Below, in pieces: positions 43,807 to 56,317 of a stretch of DNA of 64,000 nucleotides. The position numbers were made by a program, and so were the translations under genes. The notes beneath the pieces are model-generated. The model saw only the letters and a program-made list of their open reading frames with translations, made no database searches and was not told the origin of the DNA. Source of the DNA: Massariosphaeria phaeospora (taxonomy: Eukaryota; Ascomycota; Dothideomycetes; Pleosporales); contig JAADJZ010000012.1 of the NCBI GenBank assembly GCA_011032825.1, positions 806,001 to 870,000 of the forward strand, given 5' to 3'. Within the stretch, counting starts at the first letter, position 1; each line of letters begins with the position of its first letter.

Positions 43807-44331
43807 CGCGAGATGAGATCGATTGCCATGCGGATGAGGTAGGGAAAAGGCGGGGCAATTAGCCAGCAGTTTCTAGTAAACTTAGAAGCCTGATAATATT
43901 TTATGTGCAACCGTTGAGGTCTGTGTCGGAGTTTCGAGTTGTGGTGCAGCAGTGACAACCATGTAGTAAATTTGTGAGTAGGCCAACAGAGAGGCAGGCA
44001 GCAATGACCAAAGGAATTGAAGCTGAAGGCAGGATATGTAGACTGATATAGCAGCTGATAACATTTGCTCCGCCCTTCAGCCACAGATAACTTTCATGAG
44101 CTGAGGGAGGCTGTGCAACCGAGCGGGTAGCGGGCAAGGATCCTTGCTCCGCCCGGAGGGTCATCGAAATGGTCTAGGTCAATGTCCCATAGTATATCGG
44201 AAAACCAGTCGTAAGATACTACTATTACTGTATGTGCGAGGGTGTGGTTCACAGGATTTCACTGTCGGAGGGCCGTATGCTTTAAACAGTCCTGGGGCTC
44301 CAGAAAGGACGTCGTTGTGGAACCATGACTT
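43807..44331. other. Intergenic, nothing recognised
   Basis: 5' flank of the HET gene and 3' flank of the bZIP gene. Confidence 0.5.
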
Positions 44332-45248
44332 TCACCTCTCGTCCATTATTTGCAGCACAGTACTGTTTTTGATAGTACAATCTCCTGGGCCGTTGCAGCC
44401 CAGCGAAGTGCGTATAGAATCCCTGTCACCATCCCCACGCATTTCGGCAATGATGGCAGCGGCTGTCTCGCATGAGATCTCCAGTCCAGAGGCAGAAGGT
44501 TCCCGTCTAGCTATTGTGGTAGGAGGACAGAAGCAGTCGACAGTATTGGTGCATGAGCCAAGTTTCTCCACAGCAGATGGCGTACAAGTGGACGCTTCAC
44601 GGTGAGCTTGTGCATCGCTAGGACTGTCCGCGACTTTAGTAACCGGTGGTTCGAATTGTATTCCCGCGCGTGGGGTACTATCTCGCTCTATGGGCCGTAC
44701 GTCAAACAGCGCAGGCGTCGGATCTCGTTCTGGTGTATGCAATGGGCTCGAATTACTCTGGTCAACCGAGGATACCTGGTCGGCGTTTGCCATCTTCTCC
44801 CCCAGGTGGTGCCCTTGGGTGCAGGCTGGTGCGGTATCAAGCAGAGGATCCAGGGCGTTTTCGACAGCTGCGTTTTGGATCAATGCCATAACGTTCACCG
44901 TATTGCTTGCAGCGCCGCCATTGATAGCATCTACGTCATTGAAAGACCGCAGATGACGGTCCACCTCTTGTTGCGAAGCACCATAGCGCGCCAGCAGATT
45001 CCGGAGCCGCACATTCTCTCGGACGACCACTCGTGCTGCACGCTGCATTTCTTGAGTGGCAGCAACGCCTTTTAACTGGTATGTATCCACTCGTTTCTGG
45101 AGATCTGAGACGAGTTCTTTGCGCCGAGCTCGGGAGCGCCGCTGGTTCTCACGAATGCGGATGGAGGCAGGAGTGTCATCGCTCTGATATGAGTTAGCAC
45201 AGACTTTTCGCTGTCATGAGACCATAGGTTACCGACCTTGCTGGACAT
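44332..45248 (-). CDS. Small bZIP transcription factor
   Basis: ATG 45248; a 4-codon first exon (45248-45237), a 53-nt intron (45236-45184, donor GTCGGT, branch point GCTAAC, acceptor ATCAG) and exon 45183-44332, 287 residues. Splicing yields MSSKSDDTPASIRIRENQRR followed by SRARRKEL: the basic region N-x-x-x-S-R-A-R-R is the AP-1/Yap-like DNA-contact signature. The leucine-type helix continues through LQKRVDTYQ...VVRENVRLRNLLARYG. The C-terminal part is Ser/Thr/Pro-rich with a cysteine cluster (CTNTVDCFCPP) reminiscent of redox-sensing Yap factors. The target genes cannot be told. The first ATG is favoured because the second in-frame Met would remove the basic region. Confidence 0.8.
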
Positions 45249-46331
45249 TGTTGCTGCTGGTTCCGACGACAGTAAGGGCAATCAAAATCGTTGCGGTGCC
45301 AAGCCATCGGAATCGAGTCGGGCCGGAAGCCGGCCGAGATCACACTTACTCACCATCCTGACTCCACTCCACCTTGCCATCAGCCATGATCAAAGACTGC
45401 TTTGAAAACAACTCTTCCTCGGCGCCGTCCTTGTGATGCTATTATGGAACCAAAGGGGCTGCATCTCCATATTATCCAAAACGGGGTCCCGATGGAAACG
45501 AAACACACAACGAACGCTCTTTCCATACATTAACGAGTCGCGGTATATCTTCGCGTCCCAATACTGCGGTTGCGCCTTTGAGCCAACTGCGTACTGTCCA
45601 AGTCCTACCTAGTGCATGTCTCATTTAAAACCGAGCCGTTAACATACATCAAGACGGCAGGCCCGAGCCATACGTTGCTCCACGATTCCATGTCTCTGGG
45701 CTGCCGTAAACACCAGACCGCAGACAGCATGCAAGCTCGGAATCTCAGCTCTCTTGGATGATCATCAGGGCAAGGACCGGAATGCTCCACCGCGGAAGAG
45801 ATACGCTACTTGAGAGTACGTTTTAAGAGGTAGAGTACACGTGCATAACTGTCGGACGCAGAGTTTACCGAGTTCGTTTTCAGGCCTTCTGCGACAACTG
45901 TGACCTTTGAAGTTAGACCGAGCGGCAGACACCAACACTCTATAGCTCCTCAGAAACGCGCTCCTCGTAAGGCAACATGACCGTTTCGAAATGGCTTCGC
46001 GGCGTGGTTTCGATCATAATGCACGTATTTGTCCGTTCTTCTTCGACCACAAAACGTGAAAACTGCAGTGATGATGATGAGGTCACTGCTATATAAGTAG
46101 GCAAGTGGATGATTACCATTTACATGTGGATACTGACTAGAAGGCTCCGACCAATCGTGGCTGGGGAGTGACATACACTATGTGCACTACAAAGTACCGC
46201 GACTTATCCGCGATAAATAGATCACACCAATTTATTTCCTCCTGACCACTAATACCAGTACACTTTTGCCTGCCTATAAATTCGAGCATCAATCTCCAAT
46301 TACAACAACTATCTGGCTTCAACATCCACAC
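45249..46331. promoter_or_regulatory. Divergent promoter region, bZIP and ArsH
   Basis: 1.08 kb between two divergent starts. On the ArsH side TATAAA lies at 46275-46280, about 52 bp before the ATG, and CCAAT boxes at 46151-46155 and near 46228. No gene seen in between. Confidence 0.5.
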
Positions 46332-47537
46332 ATGCCCCCCCTCCACCGCACCTTCGCACTCCTCAGACCTCTCATCAGACTCGCACTTCGGTACCCCACC
46401 ACCATCCGAATGGCTTCCACACTCCCAAACTCGGCTCCTCCTCCTCCCCTCGCAAATGTAGACCTCAACAATACCGCTGCCGCACGCCCCACCACCTCAC
46501 TAGCCGTCGATCCCGCCTACGCAGGCCGCAGCTTCGCCATTCCCATCACAGAGGACTCAATGCGCACGCGCCGCTTCTACCGACCATTCGTACTGGACGA
46601 CGAGACTGCGAGCGAGGACTGGGTCGCGCGGCTGGAGCTCAGTAGTGTGTTGAAGATGGTGGAAAGAGAGGTGCTAGAGAAAGAGGGAGCGGAGCGGCTA
46701 AGAGTGTTGGTGCTGGTGGGGAGTCTGAGGAAGAGGTGAGTGCGTTAATTCCAACCAATTTGGCTTCTAGGGCAGGGGAGGAAGGCCGAAATCGAATTTC
46801 TGGATTAATGGAGTTGAGCCGCGAAGCTCACGGGGGATTACAAGGTCCTATTCCCGATTACTGGCATACGAAGCCAGCCGCATCCTCTTCCGTCTAGGCT
46901 GCGACGTGCGCGTCTACGACCCCACGGGCCTCCCCGTCAAAGACGACGTCCAGCACTCGCACACGAAAGTGCAAGAACTGCGTGACCTGAGCAAGTGGAG
47001 CGACGGCCACGTCTGGATCAGCCCCGAGCAGCACGGCAACATCGTCAGTAGCCCCTGAGCAGCCCACCACTGACGCAAGAAGTACACCCACCCACCACTA
47101 ACAACTCGCCCCCCCAGACCGCCGTATTCAAAAACCAAATCGACTGGATCCCGCTCTCGACGGGCTCCGTGCGCCCGACCCAAGGCCGCACGCTCGCCAT
47201 CGCCCAAGTCAGCGGCGGCTCGCAGTCGTTCAACACGGTCAACACGCTGCGCATCCTCGGGCGCTGGATGCGCATGTTCGCCATCCCGAACCAGAGCTCC
47301 GTGCCGCAGGCGTACACGCAGTTCACGGATGCCGATGACCCGCGCGAGGGCGGCAGCCGGCTGTTACCGAGCGGGAACCGCGACCGCCTGGTCGACTGCA
47401 TGGAGGAGTTTGTCAAGTACACGCTCGTGATGCGCGGCCATTTCGAGCTGTTTGGCGACCGGTATAGCGAGAGGGAGGAGCGGAGGGGGAAGGAAAGGGC
47501 TATGGCGAAGGAGAAGGAGTTGGGTGGCAAGGAGTAA
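46332..47537 (+). CDS. arsH: ArsH-type NADPH-dependent FMN reductase
   Basis: Exons 46332-46735, 46845-47043 and 47118-47537, introns of 108 and 74 nt; 340 residues. Diagnostic ArsH segments appear in order: [20 protein letters not shown] (FMN phosphate loop, assembled across intron 1), [21 protein letters not shown] joined across intron 2 to [17 protein letters not shown], then [18 protein letters not shown] and [14 protein letters not shown]. ArsH reduces or oxidises organoarsenicals and quinones with NADPH, giving resistance to methylarsenite and oxidative stress. The first ATG (46332) adds 26 residues rich in Arg, Leu and Thr with no acid ([19 protein letters not shown]), resembling a mitochondrial presequence; a second Met at 46410 would give a cytosolic form. 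No other arsenic genes are nearby. Confidence 0.9.
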
Positions 47538-49100
47538 GTGTGGGGGAGAAATATACAAGTCCTATACGTAGTATGGCCGGTATCATACCATCCGAATCTC
47601 CGAGACGCCTACGCGCCAAAATCCCAGACTCGGCAACCAAGACCTCAACCCCATCCCCGCCTATCTACAGCGCCTCGTCAAAAGTATCCGGACAAACAAG
47701 GTATTTTCGGATAGAGCATACTGTCCGGATCCTTTTGACCTAATACTGTACCTTCACTTCACTCCAGTTCCGCAACACCACACCATCGCCGGCTTGCAAG
47801 CCACACATTGGCCAGGAAACAAGTTACACAGTTGCCCTCCACTACCCTATTCGGTCGTTCCGCTCCGCTCCGCTCCGTTGCGTTGCGTTCCGCCACGAGT
47901 CGAGTTATCTGGTTTTGGTTGCGCACATGGAAATTCAAAGTAACGGCATCAGATACGAGTACAGCGCGCCCGTTGTTGTTGTTCGATGTTTGTCTTTGCG
48001 GAGGAGGGAAACAGGACTCTGTGCACACGGCTGTTGGAGAGCGTACACGTACACATACACACACGTAAACGTACATACACACATAGCCATACCCTATTCC
48101 GCGTACTCACCCCCCTCTCCATCTATCCATCTATTCATCTATCCACCTACCTACCTACCACTCCCCACGGATTTCTCCGCCGACGTACCACCGTACTTTT
48201 CCAACCCCCCCCCCTCCTCGCTCTCTCCAACATCACTCACCCGCAACCCTCCCTCCCAATCTCCCAATCTCTTTAACACTCAACTCAACCCCCCCCCCCC
48301 CTTCCCCCCAGGACAAGTCCACATACATACATACGTGGTGCAAGGACAAGAACAAACAGACTCAAACACAAGATGCTCAAGTTAGCAATTAATAATCCAA
48401 TAGTTGAAAATGTCCAATTCCCAAGGCCCGCAAAAAATCTATCTGTCCCCTTCTACACAACACGATGCGCGCGCGCTGCTACTATGCTATCCTATCATAC
48501 ACCTTCTGCACCTTCTGCACCTTCCGCACCGCACCTCTTGGCTTCGCGGCTTCGCGCTGTCACGCCTCCACATCTCACCATCTCACACCCAGTATCCAAC
48601 CCCCTCTCCCCTTCTTCCCCTCCTCGCCACTATCCAACATCAACAACAACAACACAACCACAACTTCATCAACCCCCCCCTCCACCCAGCAGCACATCCA
48701 CACCCACAACCACACACACACACACCCAATCTACCCATCCCAAACGCCCAAAACACCCAGTCTCAATCTGTATCTCAAGCCAGACAGGGCGAACACCCTA
48801 CCGGGCTAACGTAAAGGAAAATAATAAAAAAAAGCTTTTCTAGCGGCAGCAACAACAACAGTCAACGGCGGGAGGAATATATGGGAAAGAATATGCCGGG
48901 TATGTGCGAAATAGCGCGCGAAAAAAACAATAGAATGCGATGCAAATGCGTAGTGCTGCGTGCGAGCATGCGTGAGGGTACGAGCGTGCTCCCTGCCTCC
49001 AGTCTTCCTATCCAACCCCAGTAACCAACAACGAGCATTCCATATATCCATAGTGTAGATCAGCTTAGATCAGAGCATGCAGCGCCCATGTCCTCTCCGC
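47538..49100. other. Intergenic, C-rich low-complexity tracts
   Basis: Convergent 3' flanks. From about 48060 to 48760 the plus strand is extremely C/A-rich, with poly-C at 48289-48301 and CACA runs. Long open frames here are composition artefacts. No gene recognised. Confidence 0.55.
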
Positions 49101-51565
49101 TCAAGGCCGCACCAGGCTCTTGTCCATGCGCTTCACCGGATGCAGCAGCATACCGGGCATGCACATGCGCTTCTGCTGGAGCTCGCCGTCCTTGCCCTCG
49201 CCGCCATCGACCTCCTCCTCGAGGCCCCAGTCTTGCTTGACGATGGGCCAGTTGAGCCAGCGGCGGTACAGGGCGCGCGGGAAGCGGGACGCGTAGTACC
49301 AGCTCCAGCCCTGGAAGTTGTACTCGCGGTCGTGGTTGTACGGCGAGTCGCCCTGCTCGGTCCAGGCGCCCTGCACGGCGTTGATGGTGCCGCCCGTCTC
49401 CTCGTCGACCGTGTTGGCCGTGTCGAAGATGGCTTCCGTGTAGCCCGTCGGCCAGTGGCGGTCGTTGAAGATGGGGTGCGGGGCGTAGACGGCCTTCATG
49501 CCGTGCTGGAGTGCCACTGTGGACGGCCACATTTCCGCCTGCATGCTGCGTCCCACGAGATTCTCCTCGTGCATCGACTGTAACATGCGCTTGCTGAAGC
49601 GCACCACGGTGTTGATGAAGACACGGCGATCGATGCCCACAAAGTCGGGATGGGTGAACCAGTCCGCGGCTCCGTCCTCGGGGGTGAAGATGGGTCGCAC
49701 GCCCGGGAGGTAGTTCCAGATCTTATCCTTGTACGACCAGCTCGTGTTTCGTGGATCCCAAATCGGGAGTAAGGTGATAAAATCTGCCGGCTCGTTCACG
49801 CCCCACTCGAAGTTGTCTTCCTCGAAAGACGTAGGGGGTGTCGGACCCAGCGGTTTCTGAGGCGGATCGCACCTCGCCCAGGGACGAGGACCCCATACTG
49901 GCGCTGGAATCAGTGAGTTTGCAGACGCATTGAGAACATCCGCGTGGGTGTTCTCGACAAAGTTCTGGTATGATCCGTGTATAGATGGGAGGTAATATCG
50001 CTTGTTTCGCTCCCAAAGTAGTTTTCGCGGCTGCTTATCCGCGAATTGAGATATCTTCTCGAAGAAATGGTAATGGTGTCCAGTGTACCGCGCATCGGTT
50101 TCCCAATTCCAGATGTAGTCGAATTCGGGATGGGTCAAGCTGAACCACTGCAGACACATAAACTGCTGCCAGTAGACCTGCCAATCCATGACCTCCGGGT
50201 ACCACCGGGGGAATATTGACTCAGACCAAAGGATAGCAATGGACCGGAGCTCTTCCGGGACATTCTCTCGGAGAACTCGGTCGTACAGGGCCTGGTCGTC
50301 GAAAATGGCGAGATCGCGGTCCTTGACGTGTACGAACAGGAAAACCTGATATTCGCCGCCGGACTGCAGAGACAACTCAGATATCATGGCGCGGATCGCC
50401 GTGATGTCGTTCTCTTCGTATTTGTACCCAGTCCAGGCGCGGATCAGCACTGCGGTGCGGTGATGATATTTAGGCTGGACTGTACCCCGGCTTTCAATGT
50501 ATCCCGAACTCACACTGGTAGGCATAGCAAACGCTGCAGAGGCAGCTAGGGGTTCTGGCAGTGCCGTGCTCGGGATCCTGACCACCCGAGTGCGGGCTTC
50601 AGGGCGATAGCGGTTCTGGTTCAGCTCCAAACACTCGTCCTGAAGCTGACCCCAAGCTACTTTATCCCAATCGGGCACAGTCCCGGGCGCTTTCCAATCT
50701 TCCACGTCTTCCGGGAACTCGTCGTCGCCGAATCCGTACGGCCCATAGCGCGAGTAACGATCGAAGCAGATATCCCCATCCAGGCCAATCACATCGTATC
50801 CGCCAGCAAATGCCTTCGGGAACTCAGGCGGCACCCCTGGATAGACCTGAACCTCATCGTCGGTGCTGATATTGAGCGGCACTCCTCGCGGACCCGTGCA
50901 GGCCACATATTCGCCTTTCCACGACTTCTTCCAGTCCTTTGTGTTGTACTTGGGGAAAGGTTTATAGGCTTGCGGGTCGGAGGCGATAGTTTTGTTGAGC
51001 TTGTTATGTCCGGCTTTGTATACTCGGTAGTCCCTATCATTACAGTCAGCATCCCCTCGATAAGCCAGCAGTGAGATCTTGGGCCTTACATGGGAAACTG
51101 CTCCCACCGATTGGGATCGTACTCCTTGTCGATGTAGTCACCAAACGGCGGCCAATGCCCATCCCACGTCGGCCGGCCCCACTTCAGCATCTGCTTGATG
51201 TACTCTTTGACGTTCGGCGGCTTCGGCGGCGGCGATTCGACGGGCTTCATCTTCCTCATCCACGGCAGCGTGGCCTTTGTGGGCTTCTGGGCATCGTAGC
51301 CCTTGACGAGCGTGGCGCCTGACTCAGCGCCGCCCGCAGTCAGCGGTGCGTCGTAGACATCGGCCTGGTTCTTCGGCCCCTGGTCGAGGCGATTCTGGCT
51401 GAGCAGGTCCGACGGGTACGTGTTGCTGGACGAGGCGTGATGCAGCGGGCCTTGCTCGTACTCGCGGGGGGCCCGGTCGAAAGGGGTCTGGCGCAGCACG
51501 GCGAGAACGACGATGAAGGCGACGAAGCAGAGCAACGCGAATCTGCGCGACGAGCGGACGAGCAT
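49101..51565 (-). CDS. DUF3405-family type II membrane protein
   Basis: ATG 51565; exons 51565-51090 and 51033-49101 with a 56-nt intron (51034-51089, GTAAGG...CTGAC...GATAG); 802 residues. The N-terminus has a short basic head then a hydrophobic anchor (FALLCFVAFIVVLAVL), so a type II Golgi/ER protein with a large lumenal domain is expected. The lumenal part has the features of DUF3405: AVLIRAWTGYKYEEND, VFLFVHVKDRDLAIF, WSESIFPRWYPEV, FDYIWNWETDARYTGHHYH (an acidic DxD-like WETDAR core), and WSTV...YAPHPIFNDRHWP further on. The family is uncharacterised, though the ETDARYTG motif and topology suggest a glycosyltransferase-like enzyme. The next upstream Met reading starts at a TTG and was not used. 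Confidence 0.85.
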
Positions 51566-53492
51566 GGTGCTCAACAGGGCGAGGCTGGTCTCCAACTACA
51601 ACAGGCAGCAAGAGCAAACGTGAGAGACGCGGATTCGGTGCTTTACGAACGGCTGGGTAGCGGCATCGCTTTCGAGGCCGAGCGACGAGGGATCGGGGGA
51701 TGGGGTGGGATGGGATGGGATGAGACGAGACGGCGGGCGGGAGAGGCGTGCGTGCCGGCGCTATCGCTGGGCGGCGACGAGGAATCCGAACCGTGGGACC
51801 GCGACCCTCTTCAGGCCGGCTTTCGATATATAGCTACAAAGGTACGGAGTATGAGGGGACGACCACCCGTCTTGCTGGCTGCTTGCTCCTATGGCGCGCA
51901 GGCCGAAGCCAAAACCCGCGTCCGCACTGGATCCGCGGCGGCAGGGCGCGGCGTCGCACGCTGCAGGACAGCTGGCCACAGCACCCAGGCACAGCGACGG
52001 GGACCGGATCGGGCCCAAAGGAGAGGCTCGGGCGGTGGTGCAACGGCACAAACGGAAGAGCAGAGCAAGAGGCAGCAAAAAGGGTCTCTCTCGCAGTCGG
52101 GGGTCGGCGGAGTCGCTCAGCAGCAGCAGCACATACAAGGAGCGGAGCGGGCGGGCGGGGGGCCTCGCAGGTAGATGATAGATGAGTGTGTGGAGTGCAG
52201 TCAGTGTGAGTGCAGTGCAGCGTGAGTGCAGTGCAGCGTGGGTGCCGCGAGTGCAGTCAGTGTGAACTCGACTCAATTTCGGGATTTACGGATTCGACCC
52301 CTTCCCCTTCCCCTTCCCTCTGCCTCCCTGCCGCACCAAGCAGAAGCAGAAGCAGAAGCAGAAGCAGAAGCAGGCCACAGGGATGCCGGGGCTCACCCAG
52401 GCCGCGGATCGACAGGGAGCATGCCAACGGGAGCATGCGCGGCGAATCGTGCGACGGCTGCTCGAACATCTGCGCCGAGTCTGCTGCGAAACGGGCGGCC
52501 GACCCAGCAGCCCACAACCCGCCGTCGCCGTGATTTTGCACCGAAGCCACCACCAACCAAGTGGCAAGTGGTGGAGATGGGCAGGGGATCAGGCTTCAGC
52601 TACGCCTAAAAATAAATATGTGCGGATAGGCTTCTTTTTTGCTTTCTTATTTCTTACGCGGGTTTTAGTTGCTGTAAGCCCGCATCGACCTCGCAGGCCC
52701 TGCACGGATCACCAGCCTAAGCTCGTAGGTAAGCACCTAGACACCAACGGCTTACCCTCTTGTAGGTAGGACCTACGTACATACACAGATATAGCACTGA
52801 ACTACTCGACTCCACTCTGTACTGCACTCTCCAGAACTCCTAGTATCTATAGCTGAACTCGAGTCCAAGGTCGGACCCAACGCCGACACACCGTGGCTTA
52901 CTCAACATCTTAGTGACCCTCTGTCATCCCACCCTCACTCCTAGTCACACACACTAGATACCTTACTGTACTCGGTACCTACTCACTGCCCACTCACTCA
53001 CTCAGACAGACATGCATGCATTTTACAAGCGGCCGCTCGCGCCATCGTGCAGCCGCATGCCACTCCACCGTCGACGTCTGTACCACCACACACATCACCT
53101 CAGTTACTTATTACAGTACGCCTGTACGACGCCCAAGTCGGCTAACTACTCAATATACCTGGCACGCACATGCACAAGTGTAGAAGCCGATGCCATTTCG
53201 CCCGTGGGCTGATGCCAGATATGTCAGATGCGCATGCTCCTGGCCATGGCGTAGAATTTAGAAACTCCCGCCGTGCCTGCACCATACTATACTATATGCC
53301 GGTTCTAAACTACCGCACTAATGCTGCCTGCCCGCCGTGACGGGTCCAATACACAGCGGATTTGCATCTATCTATCGACGCGCATCTTCAGGACGAAGGA
53401 CGAGGCGACCGCAAAGTACCGCTCCCCACATAGAATGCCCCTAGCGAGGTCTTGAGGCCGCACTAATGAACACGATGACTCCCAATGCCTCT
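51566..53492. other. Intergenic with a 6-bp microsatellite
   Basis: Contains (AGCAGA)n at about 52339-52372. Open frames of 100-240 codons across 51.4-52.6 kb are Arg/Gln/Ser-rich and run against each other on both strands; none shows a domain. About 52.7-53.0 kb is rich in CTCACT and TACCT words. No gene recognised. Confidence 0.5.
52339..52372. repeat. (AGCAGA)n microsatellite
   Basis: Five to six uninterrupted hexanucleotide units in the intergenic region. Confidence 0.85.
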
Positions 53493-54899
53493 TTATTTCC
53501 ACTTCTGCACCACCACGCCACCGCGCTTGAACTCGCCCATGTCACCCAGTACCTGGCCCTTGTCGTTTAGCTCCTTGGACGGGAACGTTGTCATGAGGGC
53601 GTACTCGCGCTGCGAACTTGCCGGGCTAGCTGCATTCACGAAGCTGTACACGTCGCCCATGGTGTGGGTGGTGTTGAAGCGTGACTGGAGCCGCGTGCCG
53701 TCACCAAGCCGGATCTGGAGCGTAATCGTCGGGACAGAGGCATCGACGTCGACTGAGGGTTGCGCAGAAGCCGTCGAGGTCGAGGCCTGTGTCGTCGTAC
53801 TGGGTGGTGCAGCCGTTGCAGCCGTTGCGGGCGGGGCCGCGGAGCTCGCACCAGGGGTAGGACTACCCAGGCGCTGGCCGGAACCGCCAAAGGGGACCCA
53901 CTTCTTCTTCGGCTTCACGTAGTCCTGGTCCTTGTGCGGGTGCACCTCGACGTCCACCTCCTGGCCGTGCTCGACGTTGAGAATATGGAGTGGGGCGTGG
54001 CCCGTGTTGATCATTTCCAGTGTGCGAGCGTTGGCGGGGTCGTCGTAGCGGAAGAGAGGGCCATCGTCGACCGAGAAGCCATCGCGCCACAGATGTAGCT
54101 CGCGACGAACGCGCGGAGCAGGCTGCGGGACCTCGGCCCTGGGATCAGCGATGGTGCGCGAGGGAGCGTCGTCGCCGCCCAACGTCATACCGGCGCCCGC
54201 GAAGCGCGACGTAGGTTGTTCTTCGTCACCGCCGGGGCGAGGTACGTTTCTGGACCGAGTTAGCTTTGCGGGTTAGAATCGAGGCTGCACACTGTCCAAC
54301 TCACTGTCGGGCCCTCTTGAGGATGCTGTTGATATGATCGCGCGGAGTCGCCTGGTTGGGGTCCCGCACCGCGAGGCCGGACTTCTCCCCGCCGGCAAAG
54401 AAGTCCTGGTTCTCGTCGTCCTTGTCGTCCTCGTCCGACGAATGGTCGCCATCGTCAGCGGGCCCGGGTCTGCTGCCGCCCTGCAAGTCCTGTATGGTCC
54501 TCGGGCCCCGCGGCGGAGCTTGTCGACGGCTGGATTCCGGCCGCGACGACGATGCAGACGGCTCTGGGGGCACATAGGCACCTCCAAGCGTGCGTCCGCC
54601 GCCAGGCTGCGGTTGCGCGGGGGCCTCAGACGGCGGACTCGGTGCTTCATCGTCGCCAGCCATGTCGACGTCGACGTCGGGCTCGTCTTCCTGCGCGGTT
54701 TCGAGCTGAGTGTAGTAGAGGGCTGCGGCGGTCGTGATGTCCCAATTGTTTGCCGTCAGGTACTGCTCGGCCTGTGGTTGTGTTAGTAAGACGCGCTGAT
54801 ATTCTGTGCGTTTCGACGTGCCTCTGCGGGGGGTAGGCCGGTCAAGCTTGCGAGCTGGGCAATGACCTCGTCCTGGTTGTCAGGAGGACCCGAAGACAT
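53493..54899 (-). CDS. SEP/UBX-domain Cdc48 (p97) cofactor, p47/Shp1 type
   Basis: ATG 54899; exons 54899-54822, 54771-54305 and 54249-53493; 433 residues. The N-terminal UBA-like helices are split by intron 1 (LASLTGLPPAE / AEQYLTANNWDITTAA), which binds ubiquitin. A disordered middle follows with GGRTLGG. The SEP domain is RRELHLWRDGFSVDDGPLFR and TLEMINTGHAPLHI. The C-terminal UBX domain has the Cdc48-binding fold: TITLQIRLGDGTRLQSRFN, TMGDVYSFVN and YALMTTFPSKEL. This order is that of yeast Shp1 and animal p47, which recruit Cdc48 for membrane fusion, ER-associated degradation and phosphatase regulation. Intron 1 (54772-54821) appears to use a GC donor (GCACGT) with a CTAAC branch point; no GT alternative keeps the frame. 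Confidence 0.9.
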
Positions 54900-55339
54900 G
54901 GCGATAGCAAGGGTTGAGTACGTTTGGGGGGGTTTTCGGTGGAGAGGTTGAAGATTGTGGCGGGCGATGGGGATTTAGTAGAGCTCCGGCGGAGGTGGCG
55001 GGGCGAGCTCTCCGATGCGGCAGTGGCAGCCTGGACTGACGTCGGTCGATTGTTTCCTCGTCGACCAGAGCGACCGGCGAGATGGCAGTGTCAAACGAAC
55101 CACTCTCACTTGCAAGGAAACAAGCTACCCACAAAAACCACGTGTAGCAACACGAGTACTTTCTGACGAGAAACGCGCTTTTGCTCTCCAAAATATTTCA
55201 AAGCTTCGAACAGGTCTTGGCACCCAATCCCAGCATCAAACGCAGAGCCTCATCCACCACAATCCCAAGCCGTCTTGCCAGCTTCTCGCCCTACCAACTT
55301 CCCGCCTCCCTCAGCGCCACCGCGCCTCCCACCCTCCCA
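54900..55339. promoter_or_regulatory. Divergent promoter shared by UBX and Mim1 genes
   Basis: 440 bp between two divergent start codons. A CCAAT box lies at 55223-55227, about 117 bp upstream of the Mim1 ATG. In-frame open reading upstream of 55340 lacks support as coding and is taken as leader. Confidence 0.5.
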
Positions 55340-55898
55340 ATGTCCTCCCCCCTCACCTCCTCCGGCATAACCATGCCCTCCGACAGCGAACCCTACGACG
55401 ACGCCTCGGCCTCCGCCTCACCGCGCTCGCGCTCCGCCTCGCCGTCTCGCTCTCCGCCCTCCCCCTCCTCCACGCCGCTCATCCTGTACAAACCGCCCAC
55501 ATTCTGGGGCCTGGCGCGCGGCACCGCAATCAACCTGCTGCTCCCCTTCATCAACGGCGTGATGCTGGGCTTCGGAGAACTGGTGGCGCACGAGCTGGCG
55601 TTCCGGCTGGGCTGGAGCGGGACAAAGGTACGTACGCGAGCGGATGCAATGGGATACAAGATAAGATGCACGATTGATTGCTGCTGTACTGGCTGTGCCC
55701 AACAGTTTCTGGTAGCTGTTATATATCGCGCGCAGACTACTAACCCTCCCCCAGATATTCCCCTCCAACCGCTCCGAAACCGGCTCGCACGCCGTAGGTC
55801 CCGGCGTCGAAATGCGCGCCGACCCCGTCGAGCGCCGGCGGCGAAACGGCCAGCAACTCAACAGCCAAGAACTAGACGCCCTGACATCTCTCGAGTAG
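55340..55898 (+). CDS. MIM1: Mitochondrial import protein Mim1 (Tom13)
   Basis: Exon 55340-55627, intron 55628-55754 (127 nt), exon 55755-55898; 143 residues. The Ser/Pro-rich N-terminus is followed by the Mim1 core: LYKPPTFWGLARGTAINLLL then PFINGVMLGFGELVAHELAF, a single transmembrane helix with the GxxxG-like Gly pattern needed for oligomerisation. Splicing joins RLGWSGTK to IFPSNRSETG, with a conserved GPGVEMR tail. Mim1 sits in the mitochondrial outer membrane and, with Mim2, inserts alpha-helical outer-membrane proteins and helps assemble the TOM complex. A Met at 55181 would add 53 residues, but these are presequence-like without parallel in an outer-membrane protein, so the MSSPLTSSG start is preferred. 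Confidence 0.85.
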
Positions 55899-56317
55899 TA
55901 CACCAAACAGCAAATTAGCCATAACATTCACCATCAGAGTCCGAAGACTGTATAGCGGCGTGGAGGGGGGGGTATCTACGTTGCATGCACATTTCAGCAA
56001 GAAACTGTATATAGGGGGCGGAGGAATGAGATTATGTCCAAGCACACCACCGTTCTCATGACTGTGCAAATACCAACTACATAAGGCGTTTTGCGGGCCT
56101 ATAGACACACATACGAGGAGTTGTATGTTTGATCTTTTGTACGATGCCGGACGAAGGGGGCCCGTCCCAGCAAACCACCTATGTAGCTGCCACTGCAATC
56201 CATCCATCCATCACTCAAATAACCATCTACTATCCCGTACAAAAGCCCTATAAACACAAGAAGCACGAACATCCATCTATCATACACCTCACAGTAACAG
56301 ACCCACACCGTGTAAGC
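55899..56317. other. Short 3'-3' intergenic region
   Basis: Between the converging Mim1 and Oxa1 genes. No gene recognised. Confidence 0.5.

Noticed and set aside
44648..44658. GGTTCGAA-like word resembling a tRNA B box
   Set aside because: Lies inside the bZIP coding exon with no A box or cloverleaf partner; no tRNA gene was found in the window.
48060..48845. Long plus-strand open frames
   Set aside because: Composition artefact of C/A-rich sequence; all three frames are open and Pro/Thr/His-rich.
51437..52610. Open frames of 100-240 codons around the DUF3405 5' end and beyond
   Set aside because: Arg/Gln/Ser-rich in several frames on both strands, driven by G/C content and the AGCAGA repeat.
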